Of a stretch of DNA of 64,000 nt, positions 1-10,580 are shown one piece after another. The position numbers and the translations under genes are program-made. A model generated the notes under the pieces. The model saw only the letters and a program-made list of their open reading frames with translations. It was not told where the DNA came from and made no database searches. Source of the DNA: Antedon bifida (taxonomy: Eukaryota > Echinodermata > Crinoidea > Comatulida > Antedonidae); the NCBI GenBank assembly GCA_963402885.1, contig OY727097.1:26033401-26097400 (forward strand), in the 5' to 3' direction. Numbering within the stretch: the stretch's first letter is position 1; each line of letters starts with the position of its first letter.

Positions 1-44
1 AAATTGTTGTCCATTTTATGGAGCCAGAAAGAACAAAATCAAGT

Positions 45-152
45 TTCCCCAGGAGAGGATCGAATTCTCGATCTCTGCATTACCAAACCAGTAAGGACGA
101 AGCCAGGTACTGTTTATAAGTACAGCGCGCTAACCGACTGAGCCACTGGGGA
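45..152 (-). tRNA. tRNA-Ile(UAU)-like gene with intron, array copy 1
   Basis: Read on the minus strand this folds as a tRNA. It has a 7-bp acceptor stem TCCCCAG/CTGGGGA, an A box TGGCTCAGTCGG, anticodon loop CTTATA, an intron of about 34 bases after position 37, and a T-loop TTCGATC. Anticodon TAT with an intron at this place matches the intron-containing tRNA-Ile(UAU) of animals. Compared with its neighbours, the second base pair of the anticodon stem changes on both sides (C-G to U-A), so pairing is kept. The T stem, however, has lost the normally invariant G53-C61 pair (A opposite C). It could be a decaying copy. Confidence 0.55.
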
Positions 153-220
153 AAACACAGTTGAGGAACAAAAATTAATTTCTTGTCCATTTTATGGAGC
201 CAACGAGAACAAAGTTCAGT

Positions 221-328
221 TTCCCCAGGAGAGGATCGAACTCTCGACCTCCGCATTACCAAACCAGTAAGGACGAAGCCAGGTACTGTTTATAAGTACG
301 GCGCGCTAACCGACTGAGCCACTGGGGA
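221..328 (-). tRNA. tRNA-Ile(UAU)-like gene with intron, array copy 2
   Basis: It has the consensus form of the family: acceptor TCCCCAG/CTGGGGA, anticodon stem CCGTA/TGCGG, anticodon TAT, intron of about 34 bases, and T stem GAGAG/CTCTC. One D-stem pair (12-23) is a mismatch in every copy and the first pair is U-A, both atypical for tRNA-Ile. Downstream of the 3' end (lower coordinates) no run of four T occurs for about 45 bases, so a Pol III terminator is weak or distant. Confidence 0.65.
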
Positions 329-394
329 ACACAGTTGAGGAACAAAAATTAATTTCTTGTCAATTTTATGGAGCCAACGAGAACAAAGTTCAGT

Positions 395-502
395 TTCCCC
401 AGGAGAGGATCGAACTCTCGACCTCCGCATTACCAAACCAGTAAGGACGAAGCCAGGTACTGTTTATAAGTACGGCGCGCTAACCGACTGAGCCACTGGG
501 GA
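395..502 (-). tRNA. tRNA-Ile(UAU)-like gene with intron, array copy 3
   Basis: Identical in the tRNA body to copy 2, with the same acceptor, anticodon TAT, intron and T arm, and the same lack of a close T-run terminator. Confidence 0.65.
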
Positions 503-568
503 ACACATTTGAGAAACAATAATTAATTTCTTGTCCATTTTATGGAGCCAACGAGAACAAAATTCAGT

Positions 569-649
569 TTCCCCAGGAGAGGATCGAACTCTCGACCTCC
601 GCATTACCAAACCAGCAAGGACGAAGCCACGTACTGTTCATAAGTACGG
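569..649 (-). pseudogene. Truncated tRNA-Ile-like copy 4
   Basis: The 3' half, intron and anticodon stem are present, but homology stops after the anticodon stem. The D arm and 5' acceptor strand are missing and replaced by unrelated sequence. Without a 5' acceptor strand and A box it cannot be a working tRNA gene. Confidence 0.8.
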
Positions 650-698
650 TATTTTTGTCCATTTTCTTCAGTCAAAAAGAACAGAGAACAAAATTCAG

Positions 699-775
699 TT
701 TTTGAACTCCCGACCTCCGCATTTCCAATTTCCAAACTGTAGGCTATACGACGCGCTAACCTACTGGGTGTCGTG
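699..775 (-). pseudogene. Degenerate tRNA-derived remnant
   Basis: On the minus strand the D-arm-like GGTTAGCGCG and the downstream AATGCGGAGGTCGGGAGTTC resemble the tRNA-Ile-like family. The anticodon loop and acceptor stem are not recognisable. The same remnant recurs at 3681-3768 in the next receptor block, so it was already decayed when the blocks duplicated. Confidence 0.5.
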
Positions 776-959
776 TACACCATATGAGTTATACCTTGTC
801 TGCACACAGACAGTATGCTACCATTATATTAAAAATATATGTAATACTCATTTGATTTGTATCTCAATGATCGGTTTTACTAATCACTTAAATATCTAAT
901 GACAGTTGCGTTAATCTGATGTTTTTTAAAACTTGAGATTGATTGAGATTTGCAAGTGA

Positions 960-1697
960 ACAACTGTGAACTTGTCCTTTAAATCTCTACTACTACTGGC
1001 ATTGTTTACACTGGCGAGGTGTTATTCGGACTTAAAGTTCATTTCAATTCCACTTTAACAATAGACTCGGAGTAATACAAGTGATTTTCTGAAAGACAAA
1101 ACAATAAAAGTCACCCATGTGATTCGAATTGATTGTGAAATGCAGTTAGGTGCATATTTTGAGGTAAAATGTAAACCGTGATATACGTAATGAAATTGTA
1201 AAATAATCAGAAAACTATCTTATCTCAACAAGGGAAGTACAGTAGCCTACTGTATGTTGGAGTTGATAAGATTAAGACATGCTCAAAGAGTATTCGGACA
1301 GAAATCAGTGGTAAGTAGTATCATATATATAATTTCAAAATTGTCCTAGTAGGGCTATTGCAATATGGGTCACGAATTCAGAATAGGTCTTCTGCGGACC
1401 TACAGCGACCACAGTGCAGTGATGTACACCGGAGTAACCCCCTAATCTTCCGAATTATGCACAATCCAGTCTTAAGTCCTTACACGAGAAGACGTGTTCT
1501 ACCACCAGAACTAACGGTCGAGGAGAAACTTGAACATGTGCTTATTTTATTGCTACGGGTTTTGCTGTGCCCCTTCCTTGAATTAACCGCTATTGGCCAC
1601 ACAACTCGACGTAATAGTCTAGTTGTATGTGAGTTTCAAATAATCTTATCTTTCTTTAGTTCGTGATTGTATCCATTTTGTTGAGTGAGCACAAATT
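960..1697 (+). promoter_or_regulatory. Promoter, 5' non-coding exon and intron of receptor block A
   Basis: This stretch aligns with the regions before the receptors at 4602, 7660, 12272 and 16404. It has a conserved segment around 1120-1140 (TTGATTGTGAAAT), a splice donor CAGTG|GTAAGT at 1310/1311 and an acceptor TCTTTCTTTAG at 1659, about 40 bases before the ATG. I infer a non-coding first exon followed by one intron. The intron contains a SINE fragment. Confidence 0.5.
1398..1500 (+). repeat. SINE fragment in the 5' intron
   Basis: Pieces such as GATGTACACCGGAGTAACCCC and GAGAAGACGTGTTCTACCAC match the body of the tRNA-headed SINE at 44093-44503. A related fragment sits in the matching intron of block B near 4345-4440. 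Confidence 0.45.
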
Positions 1698-2628
1698 ATG
1701 GCATACGAAGACAATATTACGACATTGAATGGTACGGCTACTTCACCAGAGACCACCAGACGAGAACTATTCTGACATCCCTTGGATTATTTTTTACATC
1801 ATTGGCTCTTTTGCAACAATGGAAAACGCTATTGTTTTACTTATTGTCCTAAAGTCGAAGAAATTCCGCAATAAAAGAAATATTTTTTATTAGCTTATCA
1901 TTGGCGGATTGTATTGTTGGCCTGCAATAAGTTTTAATATGCTTTAAAATAGTTTATGATTCAAATGTCTTCTATTAAATTTTTGAAGCAATGTTTCTTA
2001 TATCAATGTTTAGCGTAAGTGCTTTCTGCATCGAACGTTACATTGCAATTGTTGGCGCACCATTTACCTACAAACAAGTTATAACACTAAAGAGATGCCT
2101 TGTCGTCTGCTTCCTTATCTGGGATATTCCCATAACTGTTGTTATAGTTTTGTGTATAACAGATGGACTAGATTTGCGTTTGCTTGCGTATCATTATGTT
2201 CAATCGTTGCAAACTATATTCTCTATTACAAAATCTCATTGGAACTTACAAAAAACGATCGTAAAGTTACGGAAGATTTTGGAAACAATATGCTAGGACG
2301 ATCGCGGAAATTGATTCGATCTTTCACCATTTTACTTGTCATTTCCAGTGTCTGCTGTTTTTGGGCATTTGCAGTGATTTATGAAACTTTGGACAATAAT
2401 TTAAATGCAGAGAACTGGCTGTATTGCTTAGCTTTGTGTAATTCTGTTATTAACCCAATAGTTTACTGGTTTCGTTTACCAGGAATGAAGGAAGAGCTCA
2501 AGAATTTGATATGTTGCTGAAAAAATGTTACTAAGAAAAAAGAAGTAAATTCGAATGGTTTCCAAACAATTTCAACAGTAACAACATCACTTCCCTATAC
2601 AGTAACGAATTTGGAACCTATAACTTGA
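1698..2628 (+). pseudogene. Class A GPCR pseudogene (block A)
   Basis: The sequence aligns end to end with the intact receptor at 4602-5555. It carries a frameshift near codon 22, a small deletion at about 1890, and a stop where TM2 reads Gln-Ser (TAA at about 1927). It also has a 12-base deletion near the TM4-TM5 junction and a 15-base deletion at about 2355 that removes most of the TM6 CWLP motif. A TGA replaces a C-terminal cysteine codon at 2518. The rest is still very similar to the 4602 copy, so it decayed recently. Two open pieces remain (1991-2296 and 2095-2520) but neither encodes seven helices. Confidence 0.92.
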
Positions 2629-3086
2629 ATTATCTTTTTATTTTCGAAAGATTTTCGATTTCTCATAGAACGTCTATGAAATGTAATATTGTTTCTTCAT
2701 CACATGAAATTTAAATGTAGCCTATAGTGCAATAACAAAAACACACACTATTAGGAAATGTAAAAAGTTTGTTTGAAGCTTACCAAATGAAACAGAAAAT
2801 AGATGCAACGCCAATGGTCACGAAATATAACACTAATACTTTTTTGTTGCTTCGAACCGTGAATATTTATGCCTATATAATGTTTACACATCAATTGAAA
2901 CATATAACTATTCCATAATCGTTGTCTTAAATCGTGGATCATGTTTTAAAAAATGTAAAAGATACCATAACTATAATATACAATCAATATATTAAAACAG
3001 TGATTTACAATAAAAGGGAAATTTAAACTACAGCAAAACATTTTTATCATTATTTTTATTGTTTAAAAAAAAAATTAAAATTAAGG
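2629..3086. other. 3' flank of block A
   Basis: AT-rich non-coding DNA that matches the flanks after the receptors at 5556-6057 and 8617-9177, including the stretch just before the tRNA. I see no gene in it. Confidence 0.6.
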
Positions 3087-3194
3087 TTCCCCAGGAGAGG
3101 ATCGAACTCTCGACCTCCGCATTACCAAACCAGTAAGGACGAAGCCAGGTACTGTTTATAAGTACGGCGCGCTAACCGACTGAGCCACTGGGGA
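3087..3194 (-). tRNA. tRNA-Ile(UAU)-like gene with intron (block A)
   Basis: It has the family consensus body: acceptor TCCCCAG/CTGGGGA, anticodon TAT, intron of about 34 bases, intact T stem. On the minus strand the 3' end is followed within about 10 bases by TTTT, a good Pol III terminator that the array copies at 1-650 lack. It lies opposite to and downstream of the receptor pseudogene. Confidence 0.7.
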
Positions 3195-3680
3195 ACACAA
3201 TGAAAACAATTGTAGAATGTGTAAAACCGATTCTTTAAAGTCTAGAAAACAAATGCAGGAAGATTGAGATTCCATTTAAATACTTACCTTTCAAATATTT
3301 TTACCATAATTTTCAAGGTTTAGGAAATGTTGCTATTTACAAATCAATCTATTCGTATACTTTGAGTGTGCTGTTCGCACCATAGCAAATTATATGTTCC
3401 GTCGGTAGTACGCCGCTCTTTTTGTGGCGAATGGATATCACTGCGAAATTGAATTCATTAATTGTGTAGGTTTTTCAACAACAAGAAGAGACAGAGCAGA
3501 TAGACACGAATTGAAAGGACAATACCTTATTTTATATCAACGAATGGCGTCAGTTAAGTATCTAGTTTGACAGTTGCATAATCTGGTGTTTAAAACTAAG
3601 ATTTACATGTAAACACAGGATCAAACTCTCGGTATTTTTGTCCATTTTCTTCCGTCAAAAAGAACAGAGAACAAAATTCA

Positions 3681-3768
3681 GTTTTGAACTCCCGACCTCC
3701 GCATTTCCAATTTCCAATCTCCAATCTGTAGGCTGTACGACGCGCTAACCTACTAGGCCACGTGTCAC
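3681..3768 (-). pseudogene. Degenerate tRNA-derived remnant
   Basis: Counterpart of the remnant at 699-775. A D-arm-like GGTTAGCGCG and the 3' half of the family can be traced, but the anticodon region is expanded with TTGGA-like repeats and the acceptor stem is gone. Confidence 0.5.
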
Positions 3769-3899
3769 CAGGTAGGTTATACCTTGTCTGCACACAGACA
3801 GTATGCTACCAAGTATATGTAATACTCATTTGACTTGTATCTCAATGACTGGTTTTACTAATCACTTAAGTATCTAATGGCAGTTGCATTAATCTGATT

Positions 3900-4601
3900 T
3901 CTGTTTTAAAACTTGAGATTGATTGAGATTTGCATGTGAACAACTGTGAACCCGGACTTGTCCTTTAGATCTACTGTCATTGTTTACACTGGCGAGGTGT
4001 TATTCGGACTTTTAGTTCATTTCAATTCCACTTTAACAATAGATTCGAAGAAATACAAGTGATTTTCTGAAAGAAAAAACGATAAAAGTCACCCATGTGA
4101 ATCGAATCGATTGTGAAACCGTAATACGTAATAAAATTGTAAAATAATCAGAAATCTATCTCATCTCAGCAAGGGAAGTACAGTAGCCTACTGTATGTTG
4201 GACTTGCTAAGATTAAGGCATGTTCAAAGAGTATACGGACAAAAACCAGTGGTAAGTAGTATCATATGTATAATTTTAAAATTTTCCTTGTAGGTCTATT
4301 GCAATATGGGTCTGAATAGGTCTTCTGCGGACCTACAGCGACCACAGTGCAGTGCCTCCCATGAACGACAGTGGCAGTGATGTACAACGGAGTAACCCCC
4401 ACTCTTCCGAGAAGACTAACGAACTAACTAGAGACTTTAACCTGTTCCTATTGTATTGCTACGTTTTGCGGTTCCCCTTCCTTGAATTAACCGCTATAGG
4501 CCACACAACTCGACATAATAGTCTAGTTGTATATGAGTTTCAAATAATCTTATCTTTCTTTAGTTTGTGATTGTATCCATTTTGTTGAGTGAGCACAAAT
4601 T
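3900..4601 (+). promoter_or_regulatory. Promoter, 5' non-coding exon and intron of block B
   Basis: Conserved with block A. A donor CAGTG|GTAAGT lies at 4251/4252 and an acceptor at 4563, giving an intron of about 312 bases that ends 38 bases before the ATG. A conserved element ATCGAATCGATTGTGAAA lies at about 4101-4118. Confidence 0.5.
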
Positions 4602-5555
4602 ATGGAATACGAAGACAATATTAGGACATTGAATGGTACGGCTCTTTCACCAGAGACAGAAGAGAACGTTTCTGACATCCCTTGGATTATTTATTACATC
4701 ATTGGCTCCTTTGCAACAATTGAAAACGCTATTGTTTTACTTATTGTCCTAAAGTCGAAGAAATTCCGCAATAAAAGGAATATTTTTTTATTGAGCTTAT
4801 CATTGGCGGATTGTATTGTTGGCCTGCAATCAGTTTTACTATGCTTTGAAATAGTTTATGATTCAAATGTCTTCTTTTCAATTTTGGAAGCAATGTTTCT
4901 TATATCAATGTTTAGCATAAGTGCTGTCTGCATCGAACGTTACATTGCAATTGTTGGCGCACCATTTACATACAAACAAGTTATAACACTAAAGAGATGC
5001 CTTGTCGTCTGCTTCCTTATCTGGGATATTCCCATAACTGTTGTTATAGTTGTTTATAGTTTTGTGTATAACAGATGGACTAGATTTGCGTTTGCTTGCG
5101 TATCATTATGTTCAATCGTTGCAAACTATATTCTCTATTACAAAATCTCATTAGAACTTACAAAAAACGATCGTAAAGTTACGGAAGATTTTGGAAACAA
5201 TATGCTAGGACGATCGCGGAAATTGATTCGATCTTTCACCATTTTACTTGTCATTTCCAGTGTCTGCTGGCTTCCACTTTGTTGTTTTTGGGCATTAGCA
5301 GTGATTTATGAAACTTTGGACAATAATTTAAATGCAGAGAACTGGCTGTATTGCTTAGCTTTGAGTAATTCTGTTATTAACCCAATAGTTTACTGGTTTC
5401 GTTTACCAGGAATGAAGGAAGAGCTCAAGAATTTGATATGTTGCTGTAAAAATGTTACTAAGAAAGAAGAAGTAAATTCGAATGGTCTCCAAACAATTTC
5501 AACAGTAACAACATCACTTCCCTATACAGTAACGAATTTGGAACCTATAACTTGA
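4602..5555 (+). CDS. Rhodopsin-like class A GPCR, block B
   Basis: An intact 317-residue receptor in one coding exon. It has seven hydrophobic segments. Motifs seen are the TM1 Asn in IENAIV, LADCIVG in TM2, ERY at the end of TM3, CWLP in TM6 and NPIVYW in TM7. The tail ends with cysteines after TM7 that may be palmitoylated. The N-terminus is short with an Asn-X-Thr sequon. The usual TM3 cysteine (3.25) is absent and the loop between TM4 and TM5 is only about eight residues. Those two traits are shared by the melanocortin/EDG/cannabinoid/adenosine branch of class A. The ligand is unknown. The start is the ATG after the 5' intron, as in the paralogues. Confidence 0.93.
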   Translation: MEYEDNIRTLNGTALSPETEENVSDIPWIIYYIIGSFATIENAIVLLIVLKSKKFRNKRNIFLLSLSLADCIVGLQSVLLCFEIVYDSNVFFSILEAMFLISMFSISAVCIERYIAIVGAPFTYKQVITLKRCLVVCFLIWDIPITVVIVVYSFVYNRWTRFAFACVSLCSIVANYILYYKISLELTKNDRKVTEDFGNNMLGRSRKLIRSFTILLVISSVCWLPLCCFWALAVIYETLDNNLNAENWLYCLALSNSVINPIVYWFRLPGMKEELKNLICCCKNVTKKEEVNSNGLQTISTVTTSLPYTVTNLEPIT

Positions 5556-6057
5556 ATTATCTTTTTATTTTCGAAAGATTTTCGATTTCTCATAGAACGT
5601 CTATGAAATGTAATATTGTTTCTTCATCACATGAAATTTAAATGTAGCCTATAGTGCAATAACAAAAACACACACTATTAGGAAATGTAAAAAGTTTGTT
5701 TGAAGCTTACCAAATGAAACAGAAAATGGTCACGAAATATAATGTGGTTTAGAAGAAGACAGGATGCAATGAAAATGTCACGAGTTACATTTTCAATTCT
5801 GAACTAATACTTTTTTGTTGCTTCGAACCGTGAATATTTATGCCTATATAATGTTTACACATCAATTGAAACATATAACTATTCCATAATCGTTGTCTTA
5901 AATCGTGGTTCATGTTTTAAAAAATGTAAAAGATACCATAACTATAATATACAATAAATATATTAAAACAGTGATTTACGATAAAAGGGAAATTTAAACT
6001 ACAGCAAAACATTTTTATCATTATTTTTATTGTTTCAAAAAGATATTAAAATTAAGG
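5556..6057. other. 3' flank of block B
   Basis: AT-rich and nearly identical to 2629-3086, with about 40 extra bases near 5740. No gene seen. Confidence 0.6.
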
Positions 6058-6165
6058 TTCCCCAGGAGAGGATCGAACTCTCGACCTCCGCATTACCAAA
6101 CCAGTAAGGATGAAGCCAAGTACTGTTTATAAGTACGGCGCGCTAACCGACTGAGCCACTGGGGA
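6058..6165 (-). tRNA. tRNA-Ile(UAU)-like gene with intron (block B)
   Basis: Consensus tRNA body with anticodon TAT and an intact T stem. Two substitutions fall inside the intron only. TTTT and TTTTT runs follow the 3' end on the minus strand within about 25 bases. Confidence 0.7.
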
Positions 6166-6519
6166 ACACAATGAAAACAATTGTAGAATGTGTAAAACCG
6201 ATTCTTGAAAGTCTAGAAAACAAATGCAGGAAGATTGAGATTCTATTTAAATACTTACCTTTCAAATATTTTTACCATAATTTCCAAGGTTTAGGAAATG
6301 TTGCTATTTACAAATCAATCTATTCGTGTACTTTTAATGTGCTGTTTGCACCATAGCAAATTATATGTTCTTCGGTATTACGCCGCTCTGTTCGTGGCGA
6401 ATGGATATCACTGCGAAATTGAATTCATTAATTGTGTAGGTTTTTCAACAACAAGATGAGACAGAGCAGATAGACACGAATTGAAAGGACAATACCTTAT
6501 TTTATATCAACGAATGGCG

Positions 6520-7659
6520 TTAATCAGTTAAGTATCTAGTTTGACAGTTGCATAATCTGGTGTTTAAAACTAAGATTGAGATTTACATGTAAACAACCGT
6601 AAACCCGGACTTGTCCTTTAAGCTATTGTATAATTTTTGTTTAAATCGACAAGGCGCTATAGTTTAGTTAAATCCCACTTTAACAATGGAGGAGATGAAA
6701 TGCAATTTTTTGAAAACGATAAAACTCGCCCACCATGTGAATCAATCTATTGTGAAATACAGGCAGTTGAATTTTTTAGGTAAATTATTGTTCAGCATCT
6801 TTAGAAAACTGTGATTTACGTAATCAAAATATAATAAAGTATTCAGACAACCACAAATCAACATCGTAGGTATACTGTATCTTTTAGGCTTGCAATAAGT
6901 TGAAAGAGTACGGACAGAACCAGTGGTATGTAGTCTCGGTATGTAGTATTTCAAGATTATCCTTTTTGTTGTAGTGAATTATCGGTCAGAGCTCGGTCAC
7001 GCCAGGGCGTAAGCATTGTTATACCGAGGGTCAAAATGGCTGTTCTAGGCCTACCACGAACGTACACAAAGAGTCTGTTTTAGAATAAATCTGCAAAATA
7101 CCACTTTTAAACGTAATACTATGTTTAACGTACTTATGCCTAATTGTTGTGGTGTGCCATAGATTAATTTCACTTGTAAGCAGCTTTATTTTATATAGTA
7201 GCTGTTTGTTATTATTATACGCACTTACATTAATTGAAAATCAGAAGAAGAAGGCCAAACTCAACCATTTAATTAGGAGAAATCTGAGCTAGATTGGCAA
7301 ACATTGTGTTGGTATTTTTTTTTTTTTATGGTACTTTTGCTAAAACATGATAAAGTAGACTTTTTAGAAAATATGCAAATATTACTATACAAAGTTTTAA
7401 ATATGTGTACGTATTCAAAGCTCAGATACGGATCGTAGTTTTTTATTTGGTGATTGATTCTATTGCTAAAACATGAAAAAGTAGACTTACTTTTGTTTTC
7501 TACCTTAAGAAAAAATACCACCACAATTTATTGAAACCATATACATTTTTCGAGAATACAGAAACATTACTATAATATACAAAGTTTCCAATTTTGTGTA
7601 CTTTCAGGGCTCAGATACAAATCGTAGTTTTTTCTATTTGGTGAGTGAGCACATACAGT
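6520..7659 (+). promoter_or_regulatory. Upstream region of block C receptor
   Basis: It aligns with the block A/B upstream regions to about 6950, with a donor CAGTG|GTATGT at 6925/6926. The intron then continues through block-specific sequence to an acceptor TACTTTCAG at 7607, about 50 bases before the ATG. Two similar segments inside (7330-7400 and 7450-7560, each with GCTAAAACATGA and AGTAGACTT) look like a local duplication. Confidence 0.45.
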
Positions 7660-8616
7660 ATGGAATACGAAGACGAATTTGCCAATGATAGTACAGCATT
7701 GAATTTCACTGCTCCTTCACCAGACACGGACGAGTCAAAGATTCCTTGGATTATATACCACATCGTTGGTGTCTTTGCCGCAATTGAAAACGCTATTGTT
7801 TTACTTATTGTCCTAAAATCGAAGAAATTTCGCAATAAAAGGAACATATTTTTATTTAGTTTATCGTTAGCCGATTTTATTGTTGGTTTGCAATCAGTTT
7901 TGATATATGCTGATATATTAAATGAATCATATGTGTTCGGTTCAATTTTAGACGCCATGTTTCTTATATCAATGTTTAGCATAAGTGCTGTTTGCATCGA
8001 ACGTTACATTGCAATTGTTGGCGCACCATTTACCTACAAACAAGTTATAACACTAAAGAGATGCCTTGTTGTCTGCTTCTTTATCTGGGATATTCCCATA
8101 ACTGTTATCTTGGTTGTTTATAGTTTTGTGTATAATAGATGGACTAGATTTGCGTTTGCTTGCGTATCATTATGTTCAATCGTTGCAAACTGTATTCTCT
8201 ATTACAAAATCTCATTGGAACTTACAAAAAATGATCGTAAAGTTACGGAAGATTTTGGAAATAATATGCTAGGACGATCGCGGAAATTGATTAGATCTTT
8301 CACCATTTTACTTGTCATTTCCAGTGTCTGCTGGCTTCCACTTTGTTGTTTTTGGGCATTAGCAGTGATTTATGAAACTGCGGACAATAATGTAAATGCA
8401 GAGAACTGGCTGTTTTGCTTAGCTTTGAGTAATTCAGTTATCAACCCAATAGTTTACTGGTTTCGTTTACCAGGAATGAAGGAAGAGCTCCAGAATTTGA
8501 TATGTTGCTGTAGAAATGTTGCTAAGAAAGAAAAAGCAAATTCGAATGGTCCTCAAACAATTTCAACTATAACAACATCACTTCCCCTTTCAGTAACGAA
8601 CTTGGAATCTATATAA
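7660..8616 (+). CDS. Rhodopsin-like class A GPCR, block C
   Basis: An intact 318-residue receptor in one exon. Motifs are ENAIV in TM1, LADFIVG in TM2, ERY in TM3, CWLP in TM6 and NPIVYW in TM7, with a Cys-rich juxtamembrane tail and a Ser/Thr-rich end. The N-terminus has two N-glycosylation sequons. No Cys occurs at the TM3 start, and an acidic residue (Asp) sits one position after the usual amine-binding site. From TM3 onward it is almost the same as the 4602 receptor, while the N-terminus to TM3 differs more, and there it resembles the 16404 copy. That patchwork suggests gene conversion. An in-frame GTG 15 bases upstream is not a plausible start in an animal. Confidence 0.93.
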   Translation: MEYEDEFANDSTALNFTAPSPDTDESKIPWIIYHIVGVFAAIENAIVLLIVLKSKKFRNKRNIFLFSLSLADFIVGLQSVLIYADILNESYVFGSILDAMFLISMFSISAVCIERYIAIVGAPFTYKQVITLKRCLVVCFFIWDIPITVILVVYSFVYNRWTRFAFACVSLCSIVANCILYYKISLELTKNDRKVTEDFGNNMLGRSRKLIRSFTILLVISSVCWLPLCCFWALAVIYETADNNVNAENWLFCLALSNSVINPIVYWFRLPGMKEELQNLICCCRNVAKKEKANSNGPQTISTITTSLPLSVTNLESI

Positions 8617-9177
8617 TGAATTCTATTTTGGTGCTCATATAATGTCTAAAAGAAATGTAATAATTGCTTCTCATTCTGACGTGACAATTAAATGTAGCCT
8701 AACATTCAATTTAACCAGAAGAAAAAAACAAAAAACACTAGCAAAAAAATGTAAAAAGTTTGCTTGAAGCTTACCAAATGACGGTGTTTAATGTTAATTT
8801 GGTTATTGTATATAGATAAGAAAATACTACTGTACTTTGGATGGAAATCAGATGCAAAATTTATTGATGGAACGCCAATGGCCACAAAATATATTCTGTG
8901 GTTCAGAAGAAGACATGTAATGACATTTTCACTTGTTAAATTTTCAATCCTGACCTCTATACTTTCTAGTTGCTAAAATGATTTGCTGAAATAATTACTT
9001 CGTTATGCCTTATAATGTTTAAACTCAATTGAAACATAGAACTATTCTATAATATAGTCTTAAATTGAATACAATAAATATATTAAAACAGTGATTTACA
9101 ATAAAAGGGAAATTTAAACTACAGCAAAACATTTTTATCATTATTGTTATTGTTTCAAAAAGATATTAAAATTAAGG
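8617..9177. other. 3' flank of block C
   Basis: Non-coding and homologous to 5556-6057, more diverged in the first half and near-identical close to the tRNA. A 61-codon open frame at 8791 has no support. Confidence 0.55.
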
Positions 9178-9285
9178 TTCCCCAGAAAAGGATCGAACTC
9201 TCGACCTCCGCATTACCAAACCAGTAAGGACGAAGCCAGGTTCTGTTTATAAGTACGGCGCGCTAACCGACTGAGCCACTGGGGA
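9178..9285 (-). tRNA. tRNA-Ile(UAU)-like gene with intron (block C)
   Basis: Same body as the other copies. Two changes on the 3' strand of the T stem turn G-C pairs into G-U pairs, so the stem is still paired. Anticodon TAT and the intron are present, and a close T-run terminator follows. Confidence 0.62.
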
Positions 9286-9571
9286 ACACGTTGTACATAA
9301 ATTTGTATTCATTTCTGAAGTCAAAGGGAAAAAAATAGACAACACATAGACTTGAAAACAAAGTGTTAGTAGACATATATTTAATAGTAATCCTTTTAAT
9401 ATTTTACTTTAATATTTTCAAAGTTTAGGATTACTATTTATAATACTGCAGGTACTACAATTTATATAATATACTTTGAATACTGTACTAATTAAAAACG
9501 CTTTTCTTTAATAACCGGATACAAGATTAAGCTGAATTAATTAAGGATAGGCTTTCGTAGCAAAGTATAAG

Positions 9572-10580
9572 TATATGTAAATCTGCAGGTATACATGTGT
9601 ATGTTCAATCAGATTACATGTAAGAGAAAATGTTAATGAGATACAATGAATGATCTATTATGTTTTTTTGTTTGTTTTTTTGTTTGTTTTTTTTTTTTTT
9701 GCTTATATATTGTATGTTTTGTAAATATGTCTTAAAACTGGATGATTTGAAAAAAAAAATAGATAGATGATAAAAAAAATAATGATGAAGGATAAGAAGG
9801 TTTATGTATAAGTTGTGAAATGTGTATTGATCAAAGCTTTTATGTATGTACAGTATATATATGTAAATATGAACATTCTTAATGCATGTGAAATTTAAAA
9901 TGACAAAATTGTGGAAAAAAAAAATATGTCTAAGTTTATAAAAAGATTATTAAACATAAATTTGGTTAAATGATAATGTATGTGTAAACATAAGAATATA
10001 TGGAAATATATTAAAAGAAAAAAAAAGTAAAAAAAAAAAGTGGAATGAACACACATAAGAAAAAAAAAGAAGACAAGGTAGATGAAAATTTAATGGGTTA
10101 TAAAGGGTAATCTGTGGAAATATATTTTGTTAATATTTGTTAATATTATTAAACAAAAAAAATCAATGTTGAAGGATGTGAAAAATATTATGTTTACAAG
10201 GTTAGTAATTTATAAGAAAGAATATGTATTGTTAAATGAAAAATATGTTTGCATAGATAAATCCAAAGAAAACACATAGGAGATATTAAATTAAATTAGA
10301 TGGATTTATTAAACATAGAAAATATTATAATTGTATGAATTAAATATGCTATGTAAGAAAAGATAAGCTTTGTTAATGAAAATGTATTATAGATAATATG
10401 TATAAAAAGAGGAAACTATGAAGAGAAAAGATAAAAACAAAAATGAATGTGATAATAATTATGTAAACAAATGAAACATAATAATATGTATAGAGTATTG
10501 AAATGAAATTTAAAAATATATGTAAAGAGAACATTATATATGGAAATAAAAGTGGGATGAACCCACATAAGATAAAAAAA
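9572..10580 (+). mobile_element. C-poor retroposed insertion with poly(A) end and 10-bp target duplication
   Basis: The paralogous block at 14634-14680 has an uninterrupted join where this block has about 1.0 kb of extra DNA. AAAGTATAAG stands on both sides (9562-9571 and 10581-10590), and the insert ends in an A-rich run just before the right copy. That is the mark of target-primed retroposition. The insert is strikingly poor in C on the plus strand and rich in A-runs and T-runs. It contains a repeated phrase near 10038-10070 and 10548-10575 (GATGAAC.CACATAAGA). No protein is encoded. Confidence 0.6.

Larger units (their letters stand above)
1..650 (-). repeat. Tandem array of a tRNA-Ile-like unit (3 full, 1 truncated)
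   Basis: Four units follow one another at 45, 221, 395 and 569, a period of 174-176 bases. Each unit is a 108-base tRNA-like sequence on the minus strand plus about 66 bases of conserved spacer. The array ends abruptly inside the anticodon arm of the fourth unit. Spacer and tRNA are both conserved, so the whole unit was amplified. Confidence 0.85.

Noticed and set aside
80..262. Small open frames over the tRNA array (also 531-899 and 3596-3793)
   Set aside because: They run through tRNA and spacer sequence and change with each copy.
7645..7659. Extended N-terminus of the block C receptor from a GTG
   Set aside because: Animals do not use GTG here, and the paralogues start at the ATG at the matching place (7660).
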